Positions 9,192 through 19,100 of a DNA stretch of 64,000 nt are shown piece after piece. The notes below the pieces were generated by a model, which made no database searches, was not told the origin of the DNA, and was given only the letters and a program-made list of their open reading frames with translations. The position numbers and the translations under genes are program-made. The stretch's first letter is position 1. Every line of letters starts with the position of its first letter. This DNA comes from Pseudovibrio exalbescens (lineage in GTDB: Bacteria > Pseudomonadota > Alphaproteobacteria > Rhizobiales > Stappiaceae): contig NZ_JAQZAJ010000003.1 in NCBI RefSeq assembly GCF_028737195.1, positions 186,001-250,000 of the forward strand, in the 5' to 3' direction.

Positions 9192-10703
9192 GTGTTCGTC
9201 GGCGTGATGGCTCTGCTAAACCTGATAACTGGTTTGTTGTTTTTTCAAGTTTTGGGTGCCGGTTTGTTTCCGTTCGAAATTGAGTTGGAACGTGATGGTT
9301 CTGTTTCTCTGACCAGTCAGATCTATCGCGTGATCCGCGAAAACATTGCTCGTGGCATCATTGCGGAAGGAGAAAAGCTCCCCAGTTCCCGGCGATTGTC
9401 GGCGACCCTTGATGTTTCCCGAAACACCGTGAATACGGCCTATGAGCTGTTGCGTGCCGAAGGCATGATTGATGTGCGCACAGGTGCGGCGCCAGTTGTG
9501 AATGGTGTGCAGGCACTTGGACGTGGAGAGGGTGTGCCCATGGCCGCGCCCAGTCGGCATCTTTCAAAACGTGGGGCGGTGCTGGCTACAAACCATCGTT
9601 TCAAGTCTTTGTATGGCGAGCGCGGTTCAACCATGCAGCCGGGAGAGCCTTCGCGCACGCTGTTTCCTTCAGAACTTTGGGCGCGGTGTCTGCGCCGTGC
9701 AGCGCGGCGGGTTTCAGGGGGCGCACTGGGTTATGAGCATCTTGTTGGATTGCCCGAGTTGCAACGGGTATTGGCCCGGTATCTGTCACAGGAGCGTGGA
9801 GTGCGCGCCAAGCCGCACCAAATCCTGATCCTACCGACGGTGCAATCTGCCTTGATGCTGATGACGCAAGCCTTTACCGATCCGGGAGATCAGGCGCTGA
9901 TTGAGGAGCCGGGCTATCTGGGCGCGCGATCTGCGTTTCTGGGAGCGGGCCTGAAGCTGATGCCTTTCCAGCCCAACGATAGTCTTGATGAAGGGGCACT
10001 GGATGCCGCGCGGCTGATTTATGTCACCCCATCTCACCAGTATCCGCTTGGAACGCGCATGGATATGACCCGGCGACTGGAGCTGCTGGCGTTTGCGCGC
10101 AAGACCGGTGCGATCATTCTGGAAGATGATTACGACAGTGAGTTTTTGTTTGAAGGGCGTCCTCTGGCAGCCTTGCAGGGCTTGGGAGCTGATGGTGAGG
10201 TTGCCTACATGGGAACGGTGGCCAAGTCCATGCTGCCCGCGATCCGGCTGGCCTATCTTGTGGTGCCGGAGGTGCATGTGGAGGCCCTGAGCGTGTCACA
10301 ACGGGCGCTGGGCGCGCTTGCCAATGTCCATGTGCAGGCGGCTCTGGCGGATTTCATCGATGATGGCCACTACAGGGCGCATCTGAAGAAGATCCGGGTT
10401 CACTATCAGCGCAGTGGCGCGCTTCTCTCGCAGCAGATAGGGGCCCGGTTCGGGAATAAAGTAAGTGTTTCAACTCCGACCGGCGGCTTGCAGATGCCTC
10501 TGTTCTTCAATGAAGATGTGAATGATGTTGTGGTGGCATCCCATATGAATGCCAAGGGCTTTGGCGTGGTGCCGCTTTCCATTGCCTATCTGGGAACGCC
10601 GCAGGCTGGGCTCGTGATTGGCTTTTCTGAAGCCACGCCCGCGATGATCGATCGGTTCTGCGACGTGCTTCAGGAAGGTTTAAGTGTTGAGGCGGACAGA
10701 TAA
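9192..10703 (+). CDS. MocR/PdxR-type GntR regulator with aminotransferase domain
   Basis: Transcription regulator of up to 503 residues. The N-terminal GntR winged helix reads LTSQIYRVIRENIARGIIAE then LPSSRRLSATLDVSRNTVNT. The C-terminal half is a fold-type I aminotransferase domain with the PLP pocket: VTPSHQYPLGTRM, ILEDDYDSEF and a lysine in MGTVAKSMLPAIRLAY. Such proteins sense PLP-linked ligands and usually activate a divergent gene, here the flavoprotein. The start is uncertain: GTG at 9192, GTG at 9204 or ATG at 9207 are all possible, and the first 30 residues look unlike the family. Even a start near 9255 would preserve the domain. Confidence 0.92.
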   Translation: MFVGVMALLNLITGLLFFQVLGAGLFPFEIELERDGSVSLTSQIYRVIRENIARGIIAEGEKLPSSRRLSATLDVSRNTVNTAYELLRAEGMIDVRTGAAPVVNGVQALGRGEGVPMAAPSRHLSKRGAVLATNHRFKSLYGERGSTMQPGEPSRTLFPSELWARCLRRAARRVSGGALGYEHLVGLPELQRVLARYLSQERGVRAKPHQILILPTVQSALMLMTQAFTDPGDQALIEEPGYLGARSAFLGAGLKLMPFQPNDSLDEGALDAARLIYVTPSHQYPLGTRMDMTRRLELLAFARKTGAIILEDDYDSEFLFEGRPLAALQGLGADGEVAYMGTVAKSMLPAIRLAYLVVPEVHVEALSVSQRALGALANVHVQAALADFIDDGHYRAHLKKIRVHYQRSGALLSQQIGARFGNKVSVSTPTGGLQMPLFFNEDVNDVVVASHMNAKGFGVVPLSIAYLGTPQAGLVIGFSEATPAMIDRFCDVLQEGLSVEADR

Positions 10704-10717
10704 GGCGTTTCAAGGAC

Positions 10718-10746
10718 TTGACCTTTTGGGGTGAGCAGTCTAGTCC
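10718..10746 (+). promoter_or_regulatory. Candidate rnpB promoter
   Basis: TTGACC (10718-10723), a 17-base spacer and TAGTCC (10741-10746). The -10 box is poor, but the predicted start seven bases later falls exactly at 10753, the 5' base of the P1 helix of RNase P RNA. Confidence 0.45.
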
Positions 10747-10752
10747 CGGCGC

Positions 10753-11143
10753 ACCAGTCGGCCGGACGGCCGCTCCCGCAAGTGCCGAAAGGCCGCGGGG
10801 GAGGAAAGTCCGGGCTCCATGGAGAAACGGTGCCGGATAACGTCCGGCGAGGGCGACCTCAGGGAAAGTGCCACAGAAAGCAAACCGCCTTCACATGTGG
10901 GGGTAAGGGTGAAAGGGTGGGGTAAGAGCCCACCGCGCGTCTGGCAACAGAGGCGGCATGGTAAACCCCACCGGGAGCAAAACCGAATAGGGGCGGCGCG
11001 GAGGCCTTGGCTTCCAGTCTTTCTCCAGACCTGATCGCCCGGGTTGGTTGCTTGAGGCGTCCAGTAATGGGCGTCCCAGATGAATGGCCGTCACGTGCGG
11101 GCTTGCCCGTGCCATACAAAACCCGGCTTACAGGCCGACTGGT
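10753..11143 (+). ncRNA. rnpB: RNase P RNA (type A)
   Basis: Catalytic RNA of ribonuclease P, which matures tRNA 5' ends. The terminal P1 helix is perfect: ACCAGTCGGCC (10753-10763) pairs with GGCCGACTGGT (11133-11143). The conserved core GGGGGAGGAAAGTCCGGGCT lies near 10797, followed by AGGGAAAGTGCCACAGAAA near 10860. A conserved 3' block ACAAAACCCGGCTTACAGG lies near 11116. Length of about 390 nt fits a bacterial type A molecule. A short T tract follows. Open reading frames across this region are chance frames. Confidence 0.97.
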
Positions 11144-11238
11144 ATTCCTTTTTGCATCGCGCTGTTACTTCCTTGACATCTGCATGAACTAGCAAGCACG
11201 TAATTATACGCGTTTAAGCTGAGTCATAGGAGTGGGGA

Positions 11239-12060
11239 ATGGGTGGCTATCTTCCCATCGTCGGAGCGGCGATGAGTATTGCGGAATTTGATGAGCATCG
11301 GGAATGGATGCTGGAAAAGCAGCGCCCGCTGGAGCTGCAGGATTTCGTGCCCGGTGATGTGCTGAATGGCAACTGGGAGCATCTTGCGGATGAAGTGCTG
11401 GCCAAGCTTGAGGGCTTTGACGGTCCCTTAGGAATTCACGGGCCGTTCTGGAATCTCGACATTTCAGCCGCTGACCCGGACATTCGCAAGGTGGTGCAAA
11501 AGCGTCTCGACCAAGGGCTTGAAGTGTGCCGCAAGATCAAGGCCACTCACATGGTGGTGCATAGCCCCTACACGAACTGGGACCATCACAACCTGGATCA
11601 GTACGATCAAGGCCATGCTTTCAAGCTAGAGTGCATTCACGAGAACCTGCGCGCGGCTGTCGCCAAGGCCGAAGACATCGGATGCACCTTGATGATTGAA
11701 AACATCGAGGATGTGGATCCGAATGTGCGCGTTGATCTGGTCAAGTCTTTCAACAGTGACGCTGTTGCCGTGTCGCTGGATACGGGCCACGCCTACTATG
11801 CGCATGGTTCTACCGGTGCGCCGCCGGTTGACTACTACGTGAAGGCTGCGGGGGCGCTGCTCAAGCATGTTCACCTGCAAGATGCGGACGGGTATGCCGA
11901 CCGTCACTGGGCCATGGGCGAGGGCACGTTGAAGTGGGAGCCGCTGTTCCGAGCTTTCCAGAAATACACCAATCATCCGCGGTTGATCATCGAGTTGGCC
12001 AACAACAAGGAGCTGCCCAAAGCGGCGCAGTATCTGCTTGATCAGAGACTCGCTCAGTAG
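11239..12060 (+). CDS. Sugar-phosphate isomerase/epimerase-like TIM-barrel protein
   Basis: 273-residue protein of the xylose-isomerase-like TIM-barrel superfamily (AP_endonuc_2 fold). Metal-site elements visible include GIHGPFWNLD, HMVVHSPYTNWDHHN, LMIENIEDVDP with a ligand glutamate, VSLDTGHAYYAHG with aspartate and histidine, and KHVHLQDADG then WAMGEGTLKWE. These belong to sugar-phosphate isomerases, epimerases and related enzymes, but nothing fixes the substrate. GTGGGG just before the ATG may serve as ribosome site. The gene stands alone between rnpB and a strong terminator. Confidence 0.88.
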   Translation: MGGYLPIVGAAMSIAEFDEHREWMLEKQRPLELQDFVPGDVLNGNWEHLADEVLAKLEGFDGPLGIHGPFWNLDISAADPDIRKVVQKRLDQGLEVCRKIKATHMVVHSPYTNWDHHNLDQYDQGHAFKLECIHENLRAAVAKAEDIGCTLMIENIEDVDPNVRVDLVKSFNSDAVAVSLDTGHAYYAHGSTGAPPVDYYVKAAGALLKHVHLQDADGYADRHWAMGEGTLKWEPLFRAFQKYTNHPRLIIELANNKELPKAAQYLLDQRLAQ

Positions 12061-12106
12061 TCGTCTGGTCACGCATTCCCAAAGTTCCCCAAAAGGGGCA
12101 GGAAAA

Positions 12107-12134
12107 GGTCGCTGAAAGTTCAGCGGCCTTTTTT
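12107..12134 (+). terminator. Intrinsic terminator after the TIM-barrel gene
   Basis: GGTCGCTGAA (12107-12116) pairs with TTCAGCGGCC (12119-12128), with one T-G wobble. Six T follow at 12129-12134. It separates the TIM-barrel gene from the dcw operon promoter. Confidence 0.88.
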
Positions 12135-12243
12135 ATTGGGGACCCTCGGGAAAATGCCCCACACAGCTAAATGACAGTGTTTCCGGCAGGTCTTGGAAGG
12201 TGCTTTCTCATTCAATTTTAAGGATTTTTAAGGTTATTCCGCG

Positions 12244-12251
12244 TTAACCAT
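12244..12251 (+). promoter_or_regulatory. Possible CtrA half-site upstream of mraZ
   Basis: TTAACCAT at 12244-12251 matches the CtrA half-site of alphaproteobacteria. TTAA also occurs at 12218-12221 and 12228-12231 with a six-base gap, one short of the usual full-site spacing. CtrA controls division genes in this class. Binding here is only a possibility. Confidence 0.35.
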
Positions 12252-12311
12252 AGGAGTTGACCGTGGACCATTTTGTGCGGGTTTCGGTGGCGTGAGAACC
12301 CAGTTCGTGCG

Positions 12312-12351
12312 TTGACGTCCCGTGCTGTCCCATGCTATCCCAAAGTGTCCC
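12312..12351 (-). promoter_or_regulatory. MraZ boxes: four repeats at 10-bp period over a promoter
   Basis: On the minus strand GGGAC, GGGAT, GGGAC and GGGAC occur at 12351-12347, 12341-12337, 12331-12327 and 12321-12317, each separated by exactly five bases. This is the layout of the (T)GGGN-N5 direct repeats bound by MraZ. A further in-phase copy lies at 12377-12381. A plus-strand promoter-like pair, TTGACG (12312-12317) and TATCCC (12336-12341) with an 18-base spacer, is embedded in the array, consistent with MraZ regulating its own operon. Confidence 0.85.
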
Positions 12352-12485
12352 GGAAATGACCAGATTGTGGCTTCTGGTCCCGGACCGAGAAGGTGGCTCG
12401 GATGGCAGGTGGCTGATCCACGGTTTTTGAAGAGTTAAGCGGCAATTGATCGGGTGGAATTCCCGGTCCTGAGGCAAGGGGAAAA

Positions 12486-12956
12486 ATGTCAGGGTTCGTC
12501 TCGCACTTCACCAATCGGGTGGATGCCAAGGGTCGTGTATCGATCCCTGCACCCTTCCGTGCGGCCTTGGCGAAGGACGGCTTTGAAGGTCTTTATTGCT
12601 TCCCATCTCCGTTCCAGAGCGCTGTAGACGCGGGCGGAAACGGTCTGGTTGCCGAAATTCAGAAGAAACTTGAGGGCTTTTCCACCTTGTCGTTGGAATA
12701 TGATGCGCTGTCGACCGCGCTTTACGGTGCCAGTGAAACGTTGAAAGTGGACCGGGATGGCCGATTTGTGCTGTCCGACATGGTGCGCCATCACGCTGGC
12801 ATTGAGGATGAAGTGACCTTTGTGGGTCAGGGCTTCAAGTTCCAGATCTGGGAGCCCTCGAAATTCCGCAAGCATCGCGAAGAGGCAATGAAGCGGGCGC
12901 TGGCGGTATTGGCAGGCGGCGGTGGTTCCGCTGCCTCACTGGAAGGGGCGGTATGA
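12486..12956 (+). CDS. mraZ: Transcriptional regulator MraZ
   Basis: First gene of the dcw cluster, a DNA-binding regulator that represses the cluster's promoter in other bacteria. The 156-residue protein has two MraZ/SpoVT-AbrB repeats: the first around FTNRVDAKGRVSIPAPFRAA, the second around ETLKVDRDGRFVLSDMVRHH. AAGGGG precedes the ATG. Four MraZ boxes lie 135-170 bases upstream, and it overlaps rsmH by four bases. No oddities. Confidence 0.96.
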   Translation: MSGFVSHFTNRVDAKGRVSIPAPFRAALAKDGFEGLYCFPSPFQSAVDAGGNGLVAEIQKKLEGFSTLSLEYDALSTALYGASETLKVDRDGRFVLSDMVRHHAGIEDEVTFVGQGFKFQIWEPSKFRKHREEAMKRALAVLAGGGGSAASLEGAV

Positions 12957-13990
12957 TGGCGGGTCGCGACGAAAACGAAGAAGTCGCTGGCGGACTGACC
13001 CGTCACATCCCCGTCCTTCTGGATCGGGTCATGGAAGCCATGCAGCCGCAGCCGGGTGAAGTCATCATTGATGGCACCTTTGGCGCGGGCGGGTATTCCC
13101 GCCGTTTTCTTGAGGCGGGGGCGACTGTTATTGGCGTGGACCGGGACCCGGATGCCATTGCTGGTGCAGCGCCGTTGCAGCAGCTTTTTCCCGATACGTT
13201 GAAAATGGTTCATGGCCAGTTTGTTGACCTGGATGAACACGCGCACGGCCTTGGCTATGACAAGGTGGACGGCGTGGTGATGGACCTTGGTGTTTCTTCC
13301 ATGCAGCTGGACCAGGCCGAACGGGGGTTTTCCTTCCGTAATGACGGCCCGCTGGACATGCGTATGGAACAGGATGGCCCGAGCGCTGCAGACGTGGTGA
13401 ACACGCTGGAGCACAAGGACCTGACCCGGATTATCGGCCTTTTGGGCGAAGAAAAACGCGCGTCTTCCGTTTCTCATGCCATTTGTCGGGCGCGGGACGA
13501 GAAGCCATTCGAGACCACGCTTGAACTTGCCAAGGTGGTGGAGAAGGTGGTGGGCCGGAACCCGAAGAAGCCGGGCATTCATCCGGCGACGCGGACGTTT
13601 CAGGCTCTGCGCATTTATGTAAATGGCGAGCTGCATCAGGCAGCTGGCGCGCTTGCATCTGCGGAACGCATTCTCAAACCGGGCGGACGCCTGGTGGTGG
13701 TGACGTTCCATAGCCTTGAAGACCGCATTGTGAAGCGTTTTCTGCAGGACCGTACCAAGGTGCGTGGTGGTGGTTCCCGCCACATGCCGGAAATGGACGT
13801 TCCGCCAGCGACATTCGAATTCATCGTCAAGGGCAATCAAGACGCGAGCGCCGACGAGGTGGCGGCAAACCCTCGTGCGCGCTCAGCGCGCTTGCGGGCC
13901 GGTCGTCGATTGGATGCGCCGGCTCGCGAGCTTGATATTCATGAGGCCGGTGTGCCGCGCCTTGCTGCATTTAGAGGACTAGGGGGCTGA
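12953..13990 (+). CDS. rsmH: 16S rRNA (cytosine1402-N4)-methyltransferase RsmH
   Basis: Methylates N4 of C1402 in the ribosomal P site using SAM (older name MraW). The 345-residue protein shows HIPVLLDRVMEAM at its start, the SAM motif DGTFGAGGYSR, VMDLGVSSMQLDQAERGFSF, the PLDMRM block, and FHSLEDRIVKRF near the end. All are diagnostic for the family. The start overlaps the mraZ stop (ATGATG), so expression is coupled. Confidence 0.97.
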   Translation: MMAGRDENEEVAGGLTRHIPVLLDRVMEAMQPQPGEVIIDGTFGAGGYSRRFLEAGATVIGVDRDPDAIAGAAPLQQLFPDTLKMVHGQFVDLDEHAHGLGYDKVDGVVMDLGVSSMQLDQAERGFSFRNDGPLDMRMEQDGPSAADVVNTLEHKDLTRIIGLLGEEKRASSVSHAICRARDEKPFETTLELAKVVEKVVGRNPKKPGIHPATRTFQALRIYVNGELHQAAGALASAERILKPGGRLVVVTFHSLEDRIVKRFLQDRTKVRGGGSRHMPEMDVPPATFEFIVKGNQDASADEVAANPRARSARLRAGRRLDAPARELDIHEAGVPRLAAFRGLGG

Positions 13991-13994
13991 TACG

Positions 13995-14348
13995 ATGTTG
14001 AAGATCGTTAATCTGTTGTTTCTGATCCTCGTGGTTATCGGGGCAGCAGCTGTTTACGACATGAAAATGTCGACCGAACACCTGACGGAAAAGGTGGCAG
14101 AGCTGCAGCGACAGATCGAGAAGGAAAAAGAAGATATTCGCTGGTACAAGGCCCAATGGAGTGCCCTGAACCAGCCGTCTCGTCTTCAGGGCGTGGTAGA
14201 CCGCTACAACGCCTATCTGGAGCTGGAACCGCTGGGCGCGAGCCAGATTACCACCGTTGAGGCGCTGCCGGTCAAGCCGGTCCAGCTGCAGCCTGTTTCC
14301 GGCGATCCGATGGGTGGCTACGCCAGTCGCCTTCCTGCAGTACAGTAG
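13995..14348 (+). CDS. ftsL: Cell division protein FtsL
   Basis: Small bitopic divisome protein that joins FtsB and FtsQ and helps activate the FtsWI synthase. The 117-residue product has one N-terminal membrane helix (NLLFLILVVIGAAAVYDM) followed by a predicted coiled coil (HLTEKVAELQRQIEKEKEDI) and a hydrophilic tail. Sequence conservation is low in this family, so the call depends on this topology and on its position between rsmH and ftsI, five bases after rsmH. Confidence 0.9.
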   Translation: MLKIVNLLFLILVVIGAAAVYDMKMSTEHLTEKVAELQRQIEKEKEDIRWYKAQWSALNQPSRLQGVVDRYNAYLELEPLGASQITTVEALPVKPVQLQPVSGDPMGGYASRLPAVQ

Positions 14349-14355
14349 GGGGTGA

Positions 14356-16062
14356 ATGGTGGCCGGGCACTCCAACTCTTTCCTGAAAGCACCTGCCAAG
14401 CCGCGCACGGGGGGCGTTGCCTCGACCGTGCGTGAGCCTGCGCGTTCGCGCGTTTACATCGCAATGGTGGCCTTCTTCTGCGTTTTTGCTGCCATTGGCG
14501 GGCGTCTTGTAACGCTGGCCATGCAGCAAGCCGAGCAGGGGTCATCTTACATTGCGGCGGAAAAGCCGAGTGCGGCACGCCCGGACATACTGGACCGCAA
14601 CGGTGAAATTCTGGCAACGGACATCAAGAGCGCATCTCTTTACGCGGAACCGCGCAAGATCCCGGATCCCGATGAGGTGTTTGAAGGGCTGATCTCGGTT
14701 TTGCCAGAGCTGAACACGCCGCGCATTGCACAGCGGCTGCGCGGTGACGCTGCCTTCATCTGGCTCAAGCGCGAAATCACCAACGAACAACGTGACCGTA
14801 TTCATAGCCTCGGCCTTCCCGGTGTCGGTTTCCGTGAAGAGACGCTTCGCTTCTATCCGGGCGGCAACACCGTAAGCCACGTTCTGGGAACGGTGAACGT
14901 GGATGGCCGCGGCATATCCGGCATCGAGAAGTACATAGATCAGGCCTGGTTGAACGATCTGCGTGAACTGGGCTTTACCAGCGAAGAAGGGCTGGAGCCG
15001 GTTCGGCTGTCAATTGACCTGCGGGCGCAATATGCGGTGCGCGATGAGTTGAAGCGCGCCATGGAGCACCACAAGGCCAAGGCTGCCATCGGTATCGTGC
15101 TGCAGGCTGACACCGGTGAGGTGGTTGCCATGTCGTCTCTGCCGGACTTTGACCCCAATGATCGCAGTGAAGCCCTTCGTCCAGACCGGTTGAACCGGGC
15201 CACGGCAGGGGTGTTTGAGATGGGCTCCGTGTTCAAGGGCATCACGGTGGCAATGGCCCTGGAAAGCGGTAAAGTATCCATCGACGACAGCTTTGATGCA
15301 CGCAAGCCGATCCGCGCCGGTGGGCGAACCATCAACGACTTCCATGGCAAGCGCCGCATTCTGTCTGTGCCGGAAGTGTTCATCTATTCATCAAACATCG
15401 GCACAGCCAAGATGATGCTGGAGGCCGGCATTGATGAGCAGAAGCAGTTCCTCAAGAAATTGGGTCTGACCGAGCGTCCCGGTGGAGAGCTGCCGGAAAG
15501 AGCCATGCCTCTTATGCCGCCTCGCTGGAATGAACTGGCTGCCATGACAATCTCTTATGGTCACGGCATCTCGGTGACCCCGCTTCAGACTGCTGTGGCG
15601 ATGGCCACAATGGTGAACGGCGGCAAGCTGATTGAGCCGACCTTCCTGCCGCGGACGGAGGAAGAGGCAGCCAAGGTGGCACAACAGACCATCTCGCCGC
15701 AGACCAGTGATGCCGTGCGCTATCTGAACCGCCTCAACGTGTTGCAGGGCTCTGGTCGCCGCGCGGCGGTTCCCGGTTATGATGTAGGCGGCAAGACCGG
15801 CACGGCGCAAAAAGTAGTGAACGGCAAATATGTTGAAGGCCTCTACCTGAACTCGTTCTTGGCGGCGTTTCCGATGTCGGACCCGAAATATGTGGTTCTG
15901 ATGATGCTGGATGAGCCGCAGAAGGTTGATGGTCAGCCTTATGCAACCGCAGGCTGGAACATTGTGCCAACCACAGGCGCAGTGATCCGCCGTATCGCGC
16001 CGATGCTTGGGGTGAAGCCTAATTTCGCCGGAGATGATGAAACCATCCCGGTAAAATACTAG
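14356..16062 (+). CDS. ftsI: Septal peptidoglycan transpeptidase FtsI (PBP3)
   Basis: Class B penicillin-binding protein that cross-links septal peptidoglycan with FtsW. The 568-residue protein has a cytoplasmic N-terminus, one membrane helix (YIAMVAFFCVFAAIGGRLVT), a pedestal domain starting RPDILDRNGEILA, and a transpeptidase domain. Catalytic motifs are intact: SVFK with Ser291, SSN at 345-347 and KTGT at 480-483. The ATG follows a GGGGGTG ribosome site eight bases after ftsL. Confidence 0.97.
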   Translation: MVAGHSNSFLKAPAKPRTGGVASTVREPARSRVYIAMVAFFCVFAAIGGRLVTLAMQQAEQGSSYIAAEKPSAARPDILDRNGEILATDIKSASLYAEPRKIPDPDEVFEGLISVLPELNTPRIAQRLRGDAAFIWLKREITNEQRDRIHSLGLPGVGFREETLRFYPGGNTVSHVLGTVNVDGRGISGIEKYIDQAWLNDLRELGFTSEEGLEPVRLSIDLRAQYAVRDELKRAMEHHKAKAAIGIVLQADTGEVVAMSSLPDFDPNDRSEALRPDRLNRATAGVFEMGSVFKGITVAMALESGKVSIDDSFDARKPIRAGGRTINDFHGKRRILSVPEVFIYSSNIGTAKMMLEAGIDEQKQFLKKLGLTERPGGELPERAMPLMPPRWNELAAMTISYGHGISVTPLQTAVAMATMVNGGKLIEPTFLPRTEEEAAKVAQQTISPQTSDAVRYLNRLNVLQGSGRRAAVPGYDVGGKTGTAQKVVNGKYVEGLYLNSFLAAFPMSDPKYVVLMMLDEPQKVDGQPYATAGWNIVPTTGAVIRRIAPMLGVKPNFAGDDETIPVKY

Positions 16063-16147
16063 GATCTTTTGGAAAAACGCGTGGTCGGCAGCCTGTTAAA
16101 ACCGCCTACGCCATATTGACGACTCATAGTCCGGTGATATCGACGTC

Positions 16148-19100
16148 ATGTTGCTCGAAAACTTAACATATACAGCCGAATTGCCCGAAAATGCAGGCGC
16201 ACTTGACGTCCAAGGTCTCACTGCGGACAGCCGCGGAATTGGGCCGGGCTTCCTGTTTGCCGCCCTTTCCGGTGCCAAGACCGATGGTCTGTCATTTGCC
16301 GCGCAAGCTGCTGAAAAAGGCGCGATTGCGATCCTTGTCGATGCTGACCGGGTTGAGGAGGCGCGAAAGCTCGTGCCTGCTGAGGTTGCCGTGCTTGGCG
16401 CGCCTGACGCGCGGCACGAGCTGGCGCTTATGGCTGCGGCGTTTTCTGGTGCTCAGCCAGACACCATGGTTGCGGTGACGGGCACCAGCGGCAAGACATC
16501 CGTTTCCGAGTTCGTTCGTCAGATTTTTGCGTTCGCGGGCAACAAGTCTGCAAGCCTCGGTACGCTGGGCGTGGTTACCTCTGACGGACAGAGCTATGGC
16601 GGGTTGACCACACCGGACCCGGTTAAACTGCATGAGGGCCTTGCCCAGCTTGCCAAGGATGGCGTGACCCATGCGGCCATGGAGGCGTCCAGTCATGGTC
16701 TGGACCAGCACCGTCTTGATGGCGTGTGGTTGGTCTCTGCTGGTTTTACCAATCTGGGCCGCGACCACATGGATTACCACCCAACGGTGGAGGACTACCT
16801 GCACGCCAAGCTGCGGCTGTTCCGCGAAGTGCTGCCGGACGGCGCTGCCGTGGTGGTGGACCCTGAGGCGCCATTCGGTGACCGGGTTGTGGCCGTTGCA
16901 GAAGAACGCGGCCTGCCACTGTTTACCGTCGGTGCCAATGGTGAGGGCCTGAAGCTGGTTTCCGACAAGCCTGAGGGCTTCGGGCAGCTTCTGGAGCTGC
17001 AGTGCGACGGCGAGACCTATTCTGTCATGCTGCCGCTTGCCGGTGAGTTTCAGGTTTCCAACGCGCTGGTCGCTGCAGGTCTTGCCATAACGGCGGGGGT
17101 AGAGCCACGCGTTGCCATTGAGGCACTGGCGACCTTGAAGGGTGCGCCGGGCCGTATCGAGCATGTTGGCACGAAGGCCAATGGCGGTTTGGTTTTCGTA
17201 GACTATGCCCACAAGCCGGATGCGTTGGAGAACGTGCTGGCGGCGCTGCGCCCCTTCACCAAGGGCCGGTTGATCAGCGTGTTTGGATGCGGTGGCGATC
17301 GCGATAAAGGAAAGCGGCCTTTGATGGGCGAGATTTCCGGTCGTCTGGCGGACATCTCCATCGTTACCGATGACAACCCGCGGACCGAAGACCCGCAACA
17401 AATCCGAAACGAAATACTGGATGCCTGCCCAACCGCGCTCGAAATCGGTGATCGTGCTGAAGCCATCCGTCGCGGTATCGAGTTGTTGGGCGAGGGAGAC
17501 ATTCTCTGCGTGGCTGGCAAAGGCCATGAGACGGGCCAGATTGTTGGGGCTGATGTCCTGCCGTTTTCTGACCATGACGCCATTCGTGATGCACTTGCAG
17601 AACTGGACGCCGTTGAGGGTGACGTTGAAAGTGTGCCGGACGCGTTTGAAGAACTCGATCTGGCCGATCTGGTGAGCAAGTCGCTGGAAGACGATGCCTC
17701 GGAGAAGGATGAACCGTCCTCAGAGGTTTCTGGTGCTGAAGCTGAAATTGCTGCCGATGCTGCCTCTGAAGAACCAGCGTCAACGCCTGCTTCCGAGGAA
17801 GCAGATGAGTTGTTCGAGGCCGAGGCTGAAGAGGTAAGTCCCCCACAGCCCGCAGAAAGCGAAGAGCGAAGCGCTCCTGCGCCTGCCGAAGTTGCAGCAC
17901 CTGTAGAAGAAACGGCTCATGCGGAAAAGGTTGCTCTGGCACAGTCTGCACCTGAAGCGGAAACGCCAGTTGTTGAAACGCGTGCCGAGGAACAGCCGAA
18001 GATTGAAGAGGCTGTTGTGGTGGCGGCGGTTTCTGAAGCGGTGAAGGAAACAGTCGAGGCCGAGCCAGCAACTGCGGAAGAAGACGAAGAGCCTCTTGAT
18101 CCGAACGCGCCACTGTGGACCCGCGAAGACTTTGCGAATGCCATGAAAGGCGATGTGCGCGGCTCCCTGCCCGAAGCCATTAACGGCATTTCAATTGATA
18201 CCCGCAGCCTTGAAGCGGGAGATGCCTTCTTTGCGCTGAAGGGCCCGAATTTTGACGGCCACCAGTTTGTCAGCGCAGCGTTGGAAGCCGGTGCTGCTGT
18301 TGCTGTTGTTGAACGTGCGCAGCTTTCAGACCTGCCGGAAGATGGCCGGTATGTGGTGGTTGAGGATGTGCTTGAGGCCCTGCAAGACTTGGGTATCGCC
18401 GCACGTGCCCGCACCAGAGCGCGCATCATTGCGGTAACCGGGTCCGTTGGCAAGACCAGCACCAAGGAAGCGCTCAAGCTGGCGCTCTCCCGGTCTGGCC
18501 GGGCCCATGCTTCTGCGGCGTCCTACAACAACCATTGGGGTGTGCCGCTGACACTGGCGCGCATGCACGCAGCCACCGAATTCGGCGTATTCGAGATCGG
18601 TATGAACCACGCTGGTGAGATTACGCCGCTGGTGAAGATGGTCCGCCCACATGTGGTTATGATTACCACTGTTGAAGCCGTGCATCTTGAGTTCTTTGAG
18701 AGCGTTGAGGGCATTGCTCGCGCCAAGGCCGAGATTTTTGACGGCCTTGAACCCGGCGGTACGGCCATTCTGAACCGTGATAACCGCCAGTATGACCTGT
18801 TGCGCTACCTGGCCAGCATTGCGGGCGTGAAGAACATCGTGACCTTTGGCCAGCGCAAAGGCGCTCAGGCTGTTGCTGAGAAGGTTGTGCCACGTGCCGA
18901 CTGCACGACGCTGACAGCCAACATTCTTGGCAACTCCATCACCTACAAAGTGGGATCTCCGGGCGCTCATCACATCAACAACTCACTCGGTGTTCTGGCA
19001 GGGGTAGCTTGCCTTGGTGCCGATCTGGCGCTTGCGGGACTGGCGCTTGGCGAAATGCGGCCGCCGAAAGGTCGGGGCGAGCAGACCGTTCTCAACGTGG

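Noticed and set aside
10731-11192. Several short open frames on both strands
   Set aside because: All lie inside RNase P RNA or its trailer and have no protein-like features.
12244-12477. Minus-strand open frame in the mraZ upstream region
   Set aside because: It runs through the MraZ boxes and promoter and lacks a ribosome site or family match.
16292-17575. 427-codon minus-strand frame opposite murE
   Set aside because: It is an antisense shadow of a strongly conserved gene. Composition is poor in hydrophobic cores and no motif is visible.
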